Source: Bacillota bacterium
GTDB taxonomy: Bacteria > Bacillota > Clostridia > Oscillospirales > Ruminococcaceae
Length of the DNA: 7,316 nt
Direction of reading: 5' to 3'
Assembly (NCBI GenBank): GCA_023395695.1
Contig: JAEWYJ010000229.1
Location: forward strand, 1 to 7,316
The notes under the pieces were generated by a model. The model did no database searches and was not told the origin of the DNA. It worked only from the letters and a program-made list of their open reading frames with translations. Positions 1 through 5,409 of this stretch are shown in pieces (position 1 is the first letter of the stretch; the number at the start of each line of letters is the position of its first letter). The translations under genes and the position numbers were made by a program.

Positions 1-533
1 GTAAAGCCGAGATGCCCGCCGGCCAGCGGCCCTTCAAGCACAAAGGCGTCGGGCACACGGGCGTATTTCTGCTCCCACCAGCGCGAAATCATCTTAACCG
101 CCTTAGCGGAGGAAACGATGGGCACCAGTGCAATATCCGAAGGCGAAAACTTCGGCAGGTCAAGCGGCAGCCCCGCCCCTGAGAAAATCACGTCGATACC
201 TGCCTCGGCCGAGGTTTTGACCATCTGGGCAAAATCGGTCATCACATTCATAATGTTGATGCCCAGCAGGCCGGCATTTTCGCCGGTCATTCTGGTGCGC
301 GCGTCGGCAATCTCCTCTGAGATGCCCTCCGAAACGGCGCGCTCACGGTCGCGTTCGGCGGGCTTTCGCAGCATGGCAATGCCCGCTGCCGACAGCACAC
401 CGACGCCGCCTTCGTTCGCGACGGCGGAAGCAAGGCGTGCCATTGAAATACCCACGCCCATGCCGCCCTGCACAATAGGAACCGGCGCGGTATATTTGCC
501 AAGCGTGAGCTTATGGTTGTTAAAATTAAACAT
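1..533 (-). CDS. Nitronate monooxygenase / FabK-like FMN TIM-barrel oxidoreductase (N-terminal half)
   Basis: The frame opens with ATG at 533 and runs off the left edge without a stop, giving 177 residues of a family usually about 310-370 long. The N-terminal part carries IVQGGMGVG (residues 20-28), the phosphate/flavin-loop signature of nitronate monooxygenases and FabK. It continues with NEGGVGVLSA (40-49), GINIM (91-95), IFSGAGLP (116-123), and ends in EGPLAGGHLGF (167-177), where His174 matches the catalytic histidine of the family. These proteins bind FMN and either oxidise alkyl nitronates or, in FabK, reduce enoyl-ACP; the half seen here does not separate the two. It is a paralog of the FabK encoded at 2346-3293 but clearly distinct from it: longer N-terminus, IVQGGMGVG in place of IIQGGMAW, AGGHLG in place of SGGHIG. 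The start is supported by GAGG (545-548) 11 nt upstream, a long spacing, and by the usual family N-terminus. It lies 164 nt behind fabG in the same direction and may be read from the fab promoter. Family assignment is secure; substrate is not. Confidence 0.88.
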   Translation of the reverse strand, partial: MFNFNNHKLTLGKYTAPVPIVQGGMGVGISMARLASAVANEGGVGVLSAAGIAMLRKPAERDRERAVSEGISEEIADARTRMTGENAGLLGINIMNVMTDFAQMVKTSAEAGIDVIFSGAGLPLDLPKFSPSDIALVPIVSSAKAVKMISRWWEQKYARVPDAFVLEGPLAGGHLGF

Positions 534-607
534 GAATCGTTTTACCTCGTTTCAGCCGTTGGCGTATCATACTGATATTTGACAGAAAGCCCCCAATGGA
601 TTTGCGT

Positions 608-658
608 GGTCTTTTGCTACCTGACATGTCAGGCGACGCAGTCAGGCAGCAAAAGACC
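608..658 (-). repeat. Long hairpin between fabG and the FabK-like gene
   Basis: The arms 608-625 (GGTCTTTTGCTACCTGAC) and 641-658 (GTCAGGCAGCAAAAGACC) are 18 nt each around a 15-nt loop. The only imperfection, A619 opposite C647, becomes a G-U wobble in RNA read from the minus strand, so the fab-direction transcript can form an uninterrupted 18-bp stem. CCTGAC (620-625) also forms a perfect 14-bp palindrome with the adjacent GTCAGG (628-633), so two copies of GTCAGG compete for the same partner. There is no T-run after either side, so it is not a standard intrinsic terminator. It starts 40 nt past the fabG stop. It may protect the 3' end of the fab mRNA, lower expression of the following gene, or be a protein site. 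The rest of 534-697 shows no convincing promoter: a TATGAT-like box has no proper -35. Confidence 0.8.
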
Positions 659-697
659 GAAAAATATCGGGCGTGCTGTCGGATATGAGCATTGAGG

Positions 698-1438
698 TTA
701 CATGCACATGCCGCCGTCTATACGGATAACCTCACCGGTGATGTAGCCCGCACCCTCGCTGCAAAGATAAACAGCAAGCGAAGCGACCTCCTCCGGTGTG
801 CCCATGCGGTTCATCGGCACATTTTCAAGCGAGGCAGCCAGCACCTTTTCAGACAGGACGGCGGTCATGTCGGTTTCGATAAAGCCCGGCGCAATGGCAT
901 TGCAGGTGACGCCGCGGCCGGCCAGCTCGCGCGCAACCGACTTGGTCAGACCAAGCATGCCGGCCTTGGCAGCGGCGTAGTTGGCCTGACCGGCGTTGCC
1001 GCAAAGCCCCGAGACCGAAGCGATGTTGATAATGCGGCCGGTACGGCGTTTCATCATTGCGGCGGCGCACTGGCGGGTCATCAGGAACGCGCCCTTAAGG
1101 TTTGTTGCAATAACGGCGTCAAAGTCCTCGTCCTTCATGCGCATCACAAGCCCGTCGCGGGTAATGCCCGCGCAGTTGACGAGAATGTCGATTTGCCCCC
1201 ACGCCTTGAGCAGGGAATCAACAACGGCTTTAGTGGCTGCACTGTCGGCAACGTCGCATTGCACGGCGGTCATGATATGGTTGTTTTTTTGCGCCTCTTC
1301 GACGGTAGAATGCGCGGCGACGGCATTGCCCGCATATAGAATAGCCACCTTGGCGTTCTGCGCGGCCAGCGCCAGCGCAATCGCACGGCCGATGCCGCGC
1401 GATCCGCCGGTGACGATGGCGGTTTTATTGGTCAGCAT
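698..1438 (-). CDS. fabG: 3-oxoacyl-[acyl-carrier-protein] reductase FabG
   Basis: FabG reduces 3-ketoacyl-ACP to 3-hydroxyacyl-ACP with NADPH in the cytoplasmic type II fatty-acid elongation cycle. The 246-residue length is typical. It is a classical short-chain dehydrogenase: the nucleotide-binding TGGSRGIG at residues 10-17; CDVAD at 61-65; NCAG at 88-91, where NNAG is commoner; Asn113 in ATNLKG; then the catalytic Ser141, Tyr154 and Lys158 in the context QANYAAAKAG. The PGFIETDM block (184-191) and a C-terminal DGGMCM, like the usual NGGMxM, point to FabG rather than another SDR. The ATG start at 1438 is fixed by AGAGGAG (1446-1452) 7 nt upstream. The start lies 2 nt behind the fabD stop, so the two are surely cotranscribed and probably translationally coupled. 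It is the last gene of the tight block; a hairpin follows its stop. Confidence 0.97.
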   Translation of the reverse strand: MLTNKTAIVTGGSRGIGRAIALALAAQNAKVAILYAGNAVAAHSTVEEAQKNNHIMTAVQCDVADSAATKAVVDSLLKAWGQIDILVNCAGITRDGLVMRMKDEDFDAVIATNLKGAFLMTRQCAAAMMKRRTGRIINIASVSGLCGNAGQANYAAAKAGMLGLTKSVARELAGRGVTCNAIAPGFIETDMTAVLSEKVLAASLENVPMNRMGTPEEVASLAVYLCSEGAGYITGEVIRIDGGMCM

Positions 1439-1440
1439 TA

Positions 1441-2358
1441 TTATTCTCCTCTCAGCGCCGCCAGCACAGCGGCAAGAGATTCGGCGTCCTGTACGTTAAA
1501 AACGGTGGCGTCGGGCAGCGTTTTCTTGACAAAGCCCGACAGGGTTTTGCCCGCACCCACCTCAATAAAGGTGTCGTAGCCGTCTGCGGTCATATTTTCG
1601 AGCGTTCTCTGCCAGTAAACGGGACGGATCAACTGCTCTGATAACAGCTGCTTATCTGGGGTGACATATGGCGATGCGGTGGAGTTGGCATACACCGGTA
1701 CCAAGGGCTGCGCAAAAGCGTAACGCTCCAGCGCCTTTTGGAGGCCCTCATAAGCAGACTGCATGAAAGGGGAGTGGAATCCGCCGCTTACCGGCAGAGC
1801 TAACGCCCGACCGCCCGCTTGCTTTACGGCAGCGATCAGTTCATCTGAACGGTCGCGCAGCGTTGCCGCTACGATTTGACCGGGGCAGTTAAAGTTAATG
1901 GGGTAGCTGTCGCCCACCTGTGCGCACACCTCGGCAACACGCTCGGGGGCAAGCTTTAAGATGGCAACCATGCCGCTTTGGCTGGCTTCGGAGGCCTCGT
2001 GCATCAGTGCCGCGCGCTCACAGACAAGGCGAAAGCCGTCTGCGTGCGTCAGGCCGCCTGCAAAGGTCAGCGCCGCAACCTCGCCGAGCGAGAAGCCCGC
2101 CACACCGTCGGGGGTGATGCCCGCTTCGCGCACCGCTTCAGCCGCGGCGAGATCGACGCAAAACAAACAGGGCTGGGTATTCAGGGTGACCGATAATTCT
2201 CCGGCGCTGCCCTCAAAGCACTGCTTTGAGGTGCCGGGGCGAACGTTGTCCGCCAAGTTGAAGATACGGCGGGCGGCAGGGCTTACCTCATAAAGCGACT
2301 GGCCCATTCCGGTGTACTGCGCACCCTGACCGGCGAATAAAAACGCTATTTTACCCAT
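1441..2358 (-). CDS. fabD: Malonyl-CoA:ACP transacylase FabD
   Basis: FabD moves the malonyl group from malonyl-CoA to the phosphopantetheine arm of ACP, supplying the extender unit. The 305 residues match the family length. The N-terminus shows FLFAGQGAQ (6-14) with the oxyanion-hole Gln11. The nucleophile elbow is GFSLGE (88-93) with Ser90; it has Phe where the E. coli enzyme has His (GHSLGE). Arg115, which binds the malonyl carboxylate, lies in CERAALM, and the catalytic His195 is in GGFHSPFM (192-199). The C-terminal EVGAGKTLSGF (266-276) is also typical. The ATG at 2358 has GGAGG (2368-2372) 9 nt upstream, inside the end of fabK; the two frames overlap by 13 nt, which suggests coupled translation. 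No key residue is missing. Confidence 0.97.
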   Translation of the reverse strand: MGKIAFLFAGQGAQYTGMGQSLYEVSPAARRIFNLADNVRPGTSKQCFEGSAGELSVTLNTQPCLFCVDLAAAEAVREAGITPDGVAGFSLGEVAALTFAGGLTHADGFRLVCERAALMHEASEASQSGMVAILKLAPERVAEVCAQVGDSYPINFNCPGQIVAATLRDRSDELIAAVKQAGGRALALPVSGGFHSPFMQSAYEGLQKALERYAFAQPLVPVYANSTASPYVTPDKQLLSEQLIRPVYWQRTLENMTADGYDTFIEVGAGKTLSGFVKKTLPDATVFNVQDAESLAAVLAALRGE

Positions 2359-3293
2359 TTGCTTGCGCCTCCAAGAAGTACTGACGCCTCATTGAACATT
2401 TCGATGATGATGTCGGAACAGCTCTGTTCCTTTTTCATCATGCCTGCAATCTGGCCGGCCATAAAGGTGCCGCCCTCAAGGTCACCCTCCTGCACGGCGC
2501 GGCGCAACGCACCGACGCCCTTAGCCTCCAGCGCTTCGACCGAGATGCCCGTGTCGGCCTCCATCTTCATAATCTCGCGGGAAAAGGGCGTTTTAAGGCA
2601 GCGCACCGGATGTCCCAGCCGCTTGCCGGTTGCAATGGTGTCGATATCCTTGGCTTTGAGCACACGCTCTTTGTAGACGGGGTGAATGTTACATTCGTAG
2701 GCGGTTAAAAAACGGGTGCCGACCTGCACGCCGGCAGCGCCGAGCATCAGGGCGGCGGCAATGCCGCGCCCGTCGCCAATGCCGCCCGCGGCTATAACCG
2801 GAATCTTTACCGCGTCGCAAACCTGCGGCACAATAGCCATTGTGGTCAGCTCCCCGATATGCCCGCCCGACTCGCACCCCTCGGCAATGACGGCGGCAGC
2901 GCCGCTGCGCTCGGCCAGTTTGGCAAAAGCGACCGAGGCTACAACCGGCAGCACGGCAATGCCGGCGGCCTTCCACATCGGCATATATTTGGCGGGGGTT
3001 CCGGCGCCGGTGGTTACAACCTTGACATTTTCTTCGACAACCACCTGAGCCACCTGCTCGGCGAACGGACTCATGAGCATAATATTGACGCCAAACGGCT
3101 TGTCGGTCAGCGTCTTTGCTTTTCTGATCTGGGTTCTAAGCCACTCGGCGTCGGCGTTCATGGCCGAAATCAGCCCCAGCCCGCCCGCGTTTGAAACAGC
3201 GGCAGCCAGTTCGGCGTCGGCAATCCATGCCATGCCGCCCTGAATAATGGGGGCCTCAATGCCAAGCAGCTCACAAAGCGGCGTTTTTATCAT
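2346..3293 (-). CDS. fabK: Enoyl-[acyl-carrier-protein] reductase FabK (FMN-dependent)
   Basis: FabK performs the last reduction of each elongation cycle, trans-2-enoyl-ACP to acyl-ACP, using FMN and NAD(P)H. It is unrelated to FabI and is common in streptococci and clostridia. The 315-residue protein has IIQGGMAW (16-23), NAGGLGLIS (35-43), GVNIML (68-73), EGCESGGHIGE (138-148) with the catalytic histidine at 145, AAGGIGDGRG (168-177) and GTRF (192-195). Its place between acpP and fabD supports a FabK role over nitronate monooxygenase. I chose ATG 3293 over an in-frame upstream start at 3341: the longer form would add 16 residues unlike the family and run inside acpP. The start lies 4 nt after the acpP stop and has only a weak CAGG as Shine-Dalgarno, unlike the other fab genes, so translation probably depends on ribosomes ending acpP. 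The stop is TAG, within fabD. Confidence 0.95.
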   Translation of the reverse strand: MIKTPLCELLGIEAPIIQGGMAWIADAELAAAVSNAGGLGLISAMNADAEWLRTQIRKAKTLTDKPFGVNIMLMSPFAEQVAQVVVEENVKVVTTGAGTPAKYMPMWKAAGIAVLPVVASVAFAKLAERSGAAAVIAEGCESGGHIGELTTMAIVPQVCDAVKIPVIAAGGIGDGRGIAAALMLGAAGVQVGTRFLTAYECNIHPVYKERVLKAKDIDTIATGKRLGHPVRCLKTPFSREIMKMEADTGISVEALEAKGVGALRRAVQEGDLEGGTFMAGQIAGMMKKEQSCSDIIIEMFNEASVLLGGASKWVK

Positions 3294-3297
3294 AGTC

Positions 3298-3525
3298 TTA
3301 CGCCTGCAGGGACTCGATGTAAGAGAGCAGGCTCTTGTCATCGACGAGGCCCTCGTTCATTTCGAGCTCCAGCTCAAAAACCTCTTCGAGATTCATGACA
3401 ATTTCAACAATATCGAGCGAGTCAAAGCCCAGCTCTTCAAAGGTGGTTTCCATCGTAATTTCAGATGCGTCAATCTCCTTATATTCGGCAAGGACCTTGG
3501 CTACCTTTTCAAAATTCTCGTTCAT
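3298..3525 (-). CDS. acpP: Acyl carrier protein
   Basis: ACP carries growing acyl chains on a phosphopantetheine arm and is the shared partner of all the Fab enzymes here; it probably also supplies the acyl-ACP ligand for a FabT-type regulator. The 75-residue protein is acidic and helical, as expected. The attachment site is Ser36 in ELGFDSLDIVE (31-41), followed by the acidic recognition helix. ATG 3525 has AAAGGAG (3535-3541) 9 nt upstream, a very strong site. The 72-nt AT-rich gap from fabH is the widest in the operon and holds a hairpin and a TATAAT, which could raise ACP output above that of the enzymes. Only 4 nt separate its stop from the fabK start. Confidence 0.97.
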   Translation of the reverse strand: MNENFEKVAKVLAEYKEIDASEITMETTFEELGFDSLDIVEIVMNLEEVFELELEMNEGLVDDKSLLSYIESLQA

Positions 3526-3558
3526 GCTAATATGCTCCTTTTATTAATTTTATTTTTG

Positions 3559-3590
3559 ATTATATGTTAACGCGCTGTCTTGAAAGCGCG
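3559..3590 (-). promoter_or_regulatory. Hairpin and possible internal -10 box ahead of acpP
   Basis: Just after the fabH stop, CGCGCT (3571-3576) and AGCGCG (3585-3590) form a 6-bp GC stem with an 8-nt loop. Six bases further downstream in the direction of transcription is a perfect TATAAT (3564 to 3559), followed by AT-rich DNA and the strong acpP Shine-Dalgarno. No good -35 lies at the right distance, since the -35 window falls in the hairpin, so the promoter call is weak. The hairpin has no T-run after it and is not a classical terminator. It might be an mRNA processing or stabilising element. Sequence elements are seen; function is inferred. Confidence 0.35.
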
Positions 3591-3599
3591 AAAAACAGC

Positions 3600-4562
3600 T
3601 TATTCGCAGTCCCAGCGCAGCACGGCCGAAGCGCTGGTCAGCCCCGCGCCAAAGGCGCACATGGCCAGCAGGTCGCCTCTTTTAAGCTTTTTTTGCTCGT
3701 TAAGCTCATCGAGCAGCAGCGGAATGCAGGCGGCTGAGGTGTTACCGTACCGCTCAATATTGATGCAAAAGCGTTCGGGCGGGATGGAGAGCTTAGACTT
3801 GGCAAAATCGATAATACGCAAATTTGCCTGATGCGGCAGCACCCAGGTAATTTCCGACTCCTGCAACCCGGCATCGGCAATGGTGCCGCGCAGTCCGCTG
3901 CACATGGCATTGACCGCAAACTTGAACACGCCCTGCCCGTTCATCGAGACATACGGCTCCAAGGCGTCCGGGATGCGGTCGGGCAGGTTGCCACGGACGT
4001 TCGGAACATTAAGCACCTCGGCGTCCCCCTTGGTAATGAGCGACAATGAGCGCAGCCCGTCGCCTTCGCCCAGCACCACCGCGCCTGCACCGTCGCCGAA
4101 CAGCACACAGGTTGAACGGTCGCGCCAGTCGAGCAGGCGGCTCATGGCCTCGGCGGCGACAATCAGCACATGACGCACTTTTTTGCGTGCAAAGTAGCCG
4201 TCGGCCACATCCAGCGCGTATAAAAAGCCCGAGCAGGCGGCGTTAACGTCAAAGGCGGGGCAGGCGGCGTGCAGGCGGCTCTGTACCGTGCACGAAAGCG
4301 AGGGGGTAATGTAGTCGCCGCTGATGGTCGCGCAGAGGATGAGGTCGATATCGCTAGCGGTCAGGTTTGCACGCGCCAGCGCCTTTTCGGCGGCAGCCAC
4401 CGCAATATCGGTCAACGACTCCTCCATGCAGATGTGCCGCTGCCGAATGCCGGTGCGGGTGTAGATCCACTCGTCGGTGGTGTCCACAAAGCCGCACAGC
4501 TCGGTATTGGTCAGGATGCGCGCAGGCACGGCCCGGCCCGTTGAGAGAATTGAAAAGCTCAT
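3600..4562 (-). CDS. fabH: 3-oxoacyl-[acyl-carrier-protein] synthase III FabH
   Basis: FabH begins fatty-acid synthesis by condensing a short acyl-CoA primer with malonyl-ACP; its primer choice sets straight or branched chains. The 320 residues match the family. The thiolase-fold catalytic triad is visible: Cys110 in DVNAACSGF (105-113), His244 in LPHQAN (242-247) and Asn274 in RYGNTSAA (271-278). Other hallmarks are DEWIYTRTGIRQRH (30-43), LFGDGAGA (154-161) and the C-terminal CAFGAGLT (302-309). Primer preference cannot be read from these motifs. ATG 4562 has AAAGGAG (4571-4577) 8 nt upstream. That site lies in the last codons of the regulator gene, whose stop is 5 nt before the fabH start, so regulator and operon are cotranscribed. 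Confidence 0.97.
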   Translation of the reverse strand: MSFSILSTGRAVPARILTNTELCGFVDTTDEWIYTRTGIRQRHICMEESLTDIAVAAAEKALARANLTASDIDLILCATISGDYITPSLSCTVQSRLHAACPAFDVNAACSGFLYALDVADGYFARKKVRHVLIVAAEAMSRLLDWRDRSTCVLFGDGAGAVVLGEGDGLRSLSLITKGDAEVLNVPNVRGNLPDRIPDALEPYVSMNGQGVFKFAVNAMCSGLRGTIADAGLQESEITWVLPHQANLRIIDFAKSKLSIPPERFCINIERYGNTSAACIPLLLDELNEQKKLKRGDLLAMCAFGAGLTSASAVLRWDCE

Positions 4563-4567
4563 AAAGG

Positions 4568-5068
4568 CTACTCCTTTGCTGAAAGATCATTAAGGGAATC
4601 GGTTCCGGTTATCTCATCGATGAACTGTTTTTCAAAAAACGTATTTAAGCGGATCATGCCCTTTAGCAGATGCACTTTTTCCTCGTCGCCCAAATCCTTG
4701 GCAACTGCACGCACCATGTTTTCATGAAAGCGCATAAAAACAGCATAGGTTTTGTGGCCCAGCCGCGTAAGGTGGATATAGACCACCCGACCGTCCTCGG
4801 TGGAGCGGCGGCGCTCGACACAGCCCTTTTGCACCAGCCGGTTGACAGCGGCAGTGACCGACGGCTGCGTAATGCGCAGGTCGGCGGCAATTTCTTTGAC
4901 GGTGCGGCCCTTGCCCTTTGTTTTGCCAATTGTTTCAAGCAGGTGCATCTCGCTTGAAGATACATTGGGTGTGCCGGCGCGCTTAATGAATTCATCTTCA
5001 ATTTTTAGTATGGAACGATAGGCCGTGACCAGCGTTTCGTTGAGCTTTAGCATAAACTCATCGGTCAA
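4568..5068 (-). CDS. fabT: MarR-family transcriptional regulator, probable FabT-type fatty-acid repressor
   Basis: A 166-residue winged-helix protein of typical MarR length. Residues 1-50 are helical; a helix-turn-helix lies at about 56-82 (TVKEIAADLRITQPSVTAAV... to residue 82), with the wing at about 84-102 (RRRSTEDGRVVYIHLT) carrying the Asp-Gly-Arg usual at the wing tip. A C-terminal dimerisation helix follows. As first gene of a fab operon it matches FabT, which in streptococci represses fab genes with acyl-ACP as co-repressor; that this protein uses the same ligand is inferred from position. The inverted repeat across its own promoter suggests autoregulation. The start is TTG at 5068, chosen because GGAGG (5077-5081) lies 8 nt upstream. 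The first in-frame ATG is five codons further in and 23 nt from that site. A TTG start may keep repressor level low relative to the enzymes. The stop is TAG, 5 nt before fabH. Confidence 0.88.
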   Translation of the reverse strand: MTDEFMLKLNETLVTAYRSILKIEDEFIKRAGTPNVSSSEMHLLETIGKTKGKGRTVKEIAADLRITQPSVTAAVNRLVQKGCVERRRSTEDGRVVYIHLTRLGHKTYAVFMRFHENMVRAVAKDLGDEEKVHLLKGMIRLNTFFEKQFIDEITGTDSLNDLSAKE

Positions 5069-5076
5069 AATATCGT

Positions 5077-5081
5077 CCTCC
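5077..5081 (-). promoter_or_regulatory. Shine-Dalgarno fixing the TTG start of the regulator
   Basis: GGAGG on the minus strand, 8 nt before the TTG at 5068. No ATG or GTG stands at a usable distance, so this site decides the non-ATG start. Confidence 0.8.
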
Positions 5082-5089
5082 GTTAAAAT

Positions 5090-5112
5090 TAATTAGATTG
5101 TCTATCTAATTA
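5090..5112. promoter_or_regulatory. Inverted-repeat operator, likely bound by the MarR/FabT protein
   Basis: Perfect 9-bp arms TAATTAGAT and ATCTAATTA are separated by 5 bp (TGTCT). The repeat covers most of the -10 box and the predicted transcription start (about 5102), so a dimer bound here would block RNA polymerase. Size, symmetry and AT-rich arms fit MarR-family operators, and the regulator is the first gene transcribed from this promoter. Binding by this protein is inferred. I saw no second copy of this repeat in the window. Confidence 0.75.
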
Positions 5113-5137
5113 TAGTAACACCTGTTACGTCTGTCAA
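5109..5137 (-). promoter_or_regulatory. Sigma-A promoter of the fab operon
   Basis: On the minus strand, TTGACA (5137 to 5132), a 17-bp spacer and TATAAT (5114 to 5109): a full match to the vegetative consensus at the ideal spacing. Transcription should begin near 5102, giving a leader of about 34 nt before the TTG start. Such a strong promoter under a repressor site fits an operon that is highly expressed unless shut down by end product. Confidence 0.9.
5115..5128. promoter_or_regulatory. Second inverted repeat within the fab promoter spacer
   Basis: GTAAC (5115-5119) and GTTAC (5124-5128) are separated by 4 bp and lie wholly between the -35 and -10 boxes. It is distinct from the larger repeat over the -10. 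It could be a site for a second regulator, or chance; the arms are only 5 bp. Confidence 0.35.
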
Positions 5138-5231
5138 GAACTGCCGCTGATTTTATAGAATGTTCATAATTATGGGTGAACCATTTTAACCGTTCAATTT
5201 TTCAAATTCTGTATCGAATACCGATAATGGG

Positions 5232-5260
5232 TTGTCATGACAGCATAAAAGGTGTATAAT
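5232..5260 (+). promoter_or_regulatory. Rightward promoter for the exported-protein gene
   Basis: TTGTCA (5232-5237), 17-bp spacer, TATAAT (5255-5260): one mismatch in the -35, perfect -10, ideal spacing. The start should be near 5267. The palindrome TGTCATGACA (5233-5242) overlaps the -35 and the short inverted repeat TATCG-N5-CGATA (5212-5226) sits just upstream; either could be a regulator site. It diverges from the fab promoter, with about 94 bp between the two -35 boxes. Confidence 0.75.
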
Positions 5261-5409
5261 CGACTAAATAATAATATTTTTGCTAAAACTGAAATTTTGC
5301 AGCGTGTTTTTTGCTTTGCAGCGCTTTGGCCGCACAAATAATCCGCGTGCCGGACTATTCGGCTTTTTGGCAAAACATCCGTATAAAATGCGAAGGTAAG
5401 GCGCTTAAA
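5261..5409 (+). other. Leader of about 140 nt with small stem-loops
   Basis: Between the rightward promoter and the ATG at 5410 no gene is evident. TTTGCAGCG occurs twice (5296-5304 and 5315-5323). GCCG (5349-5352) can pair with CGGC (5360-5363), followed by TTTTT (5364-5368), a weak terminator-like element. The same bases can instead join AATAATCCG (5337-5345) pairing with CGGACTATT (5351-5359), with one mismatch. That arrangement resembles an attenuator, but the stems are short. I recognise no riboswitch class. Confidence 0.3.

Noticed and set aside
608..658. Intrinsic terminator of the fab operon
   Set aside because: The stem is strong but no T-run follows on either strand, so I list it as an unexplained hairpin.
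692..1339. Long plus-strand open frame opposite fabG
   Set aside because: It is antisense to a complete SDR enzyme with all catalytic residues, has no Shine-Dalgarno or recognisable domain, and reflects GC-rich codon structure.
3294..3341. Upstream start extending fabK by 16 residues
   Set aside because: The extra residues lie wholly in acpP, do not resemble FabK N-termini, and the ATG at 3293 gives the standard MIKTPLCELLGI beginning.
5388..5399. Three-codon mini-ORF ATG CGA AGG TAA just before the exported-protein gene
   Set aside because: Its bases double as the Shine-Dalgarno region of the main gene, and it has no ribosome site of its own; probably chance.
5311..5409. TTG start extending the 183-aa protein by 33 residues
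   Set aside because: It would put a non-basic leader ahead of the signal-like segment and lacks a Shine-Dalgarno; the ATG at 5410 has one.
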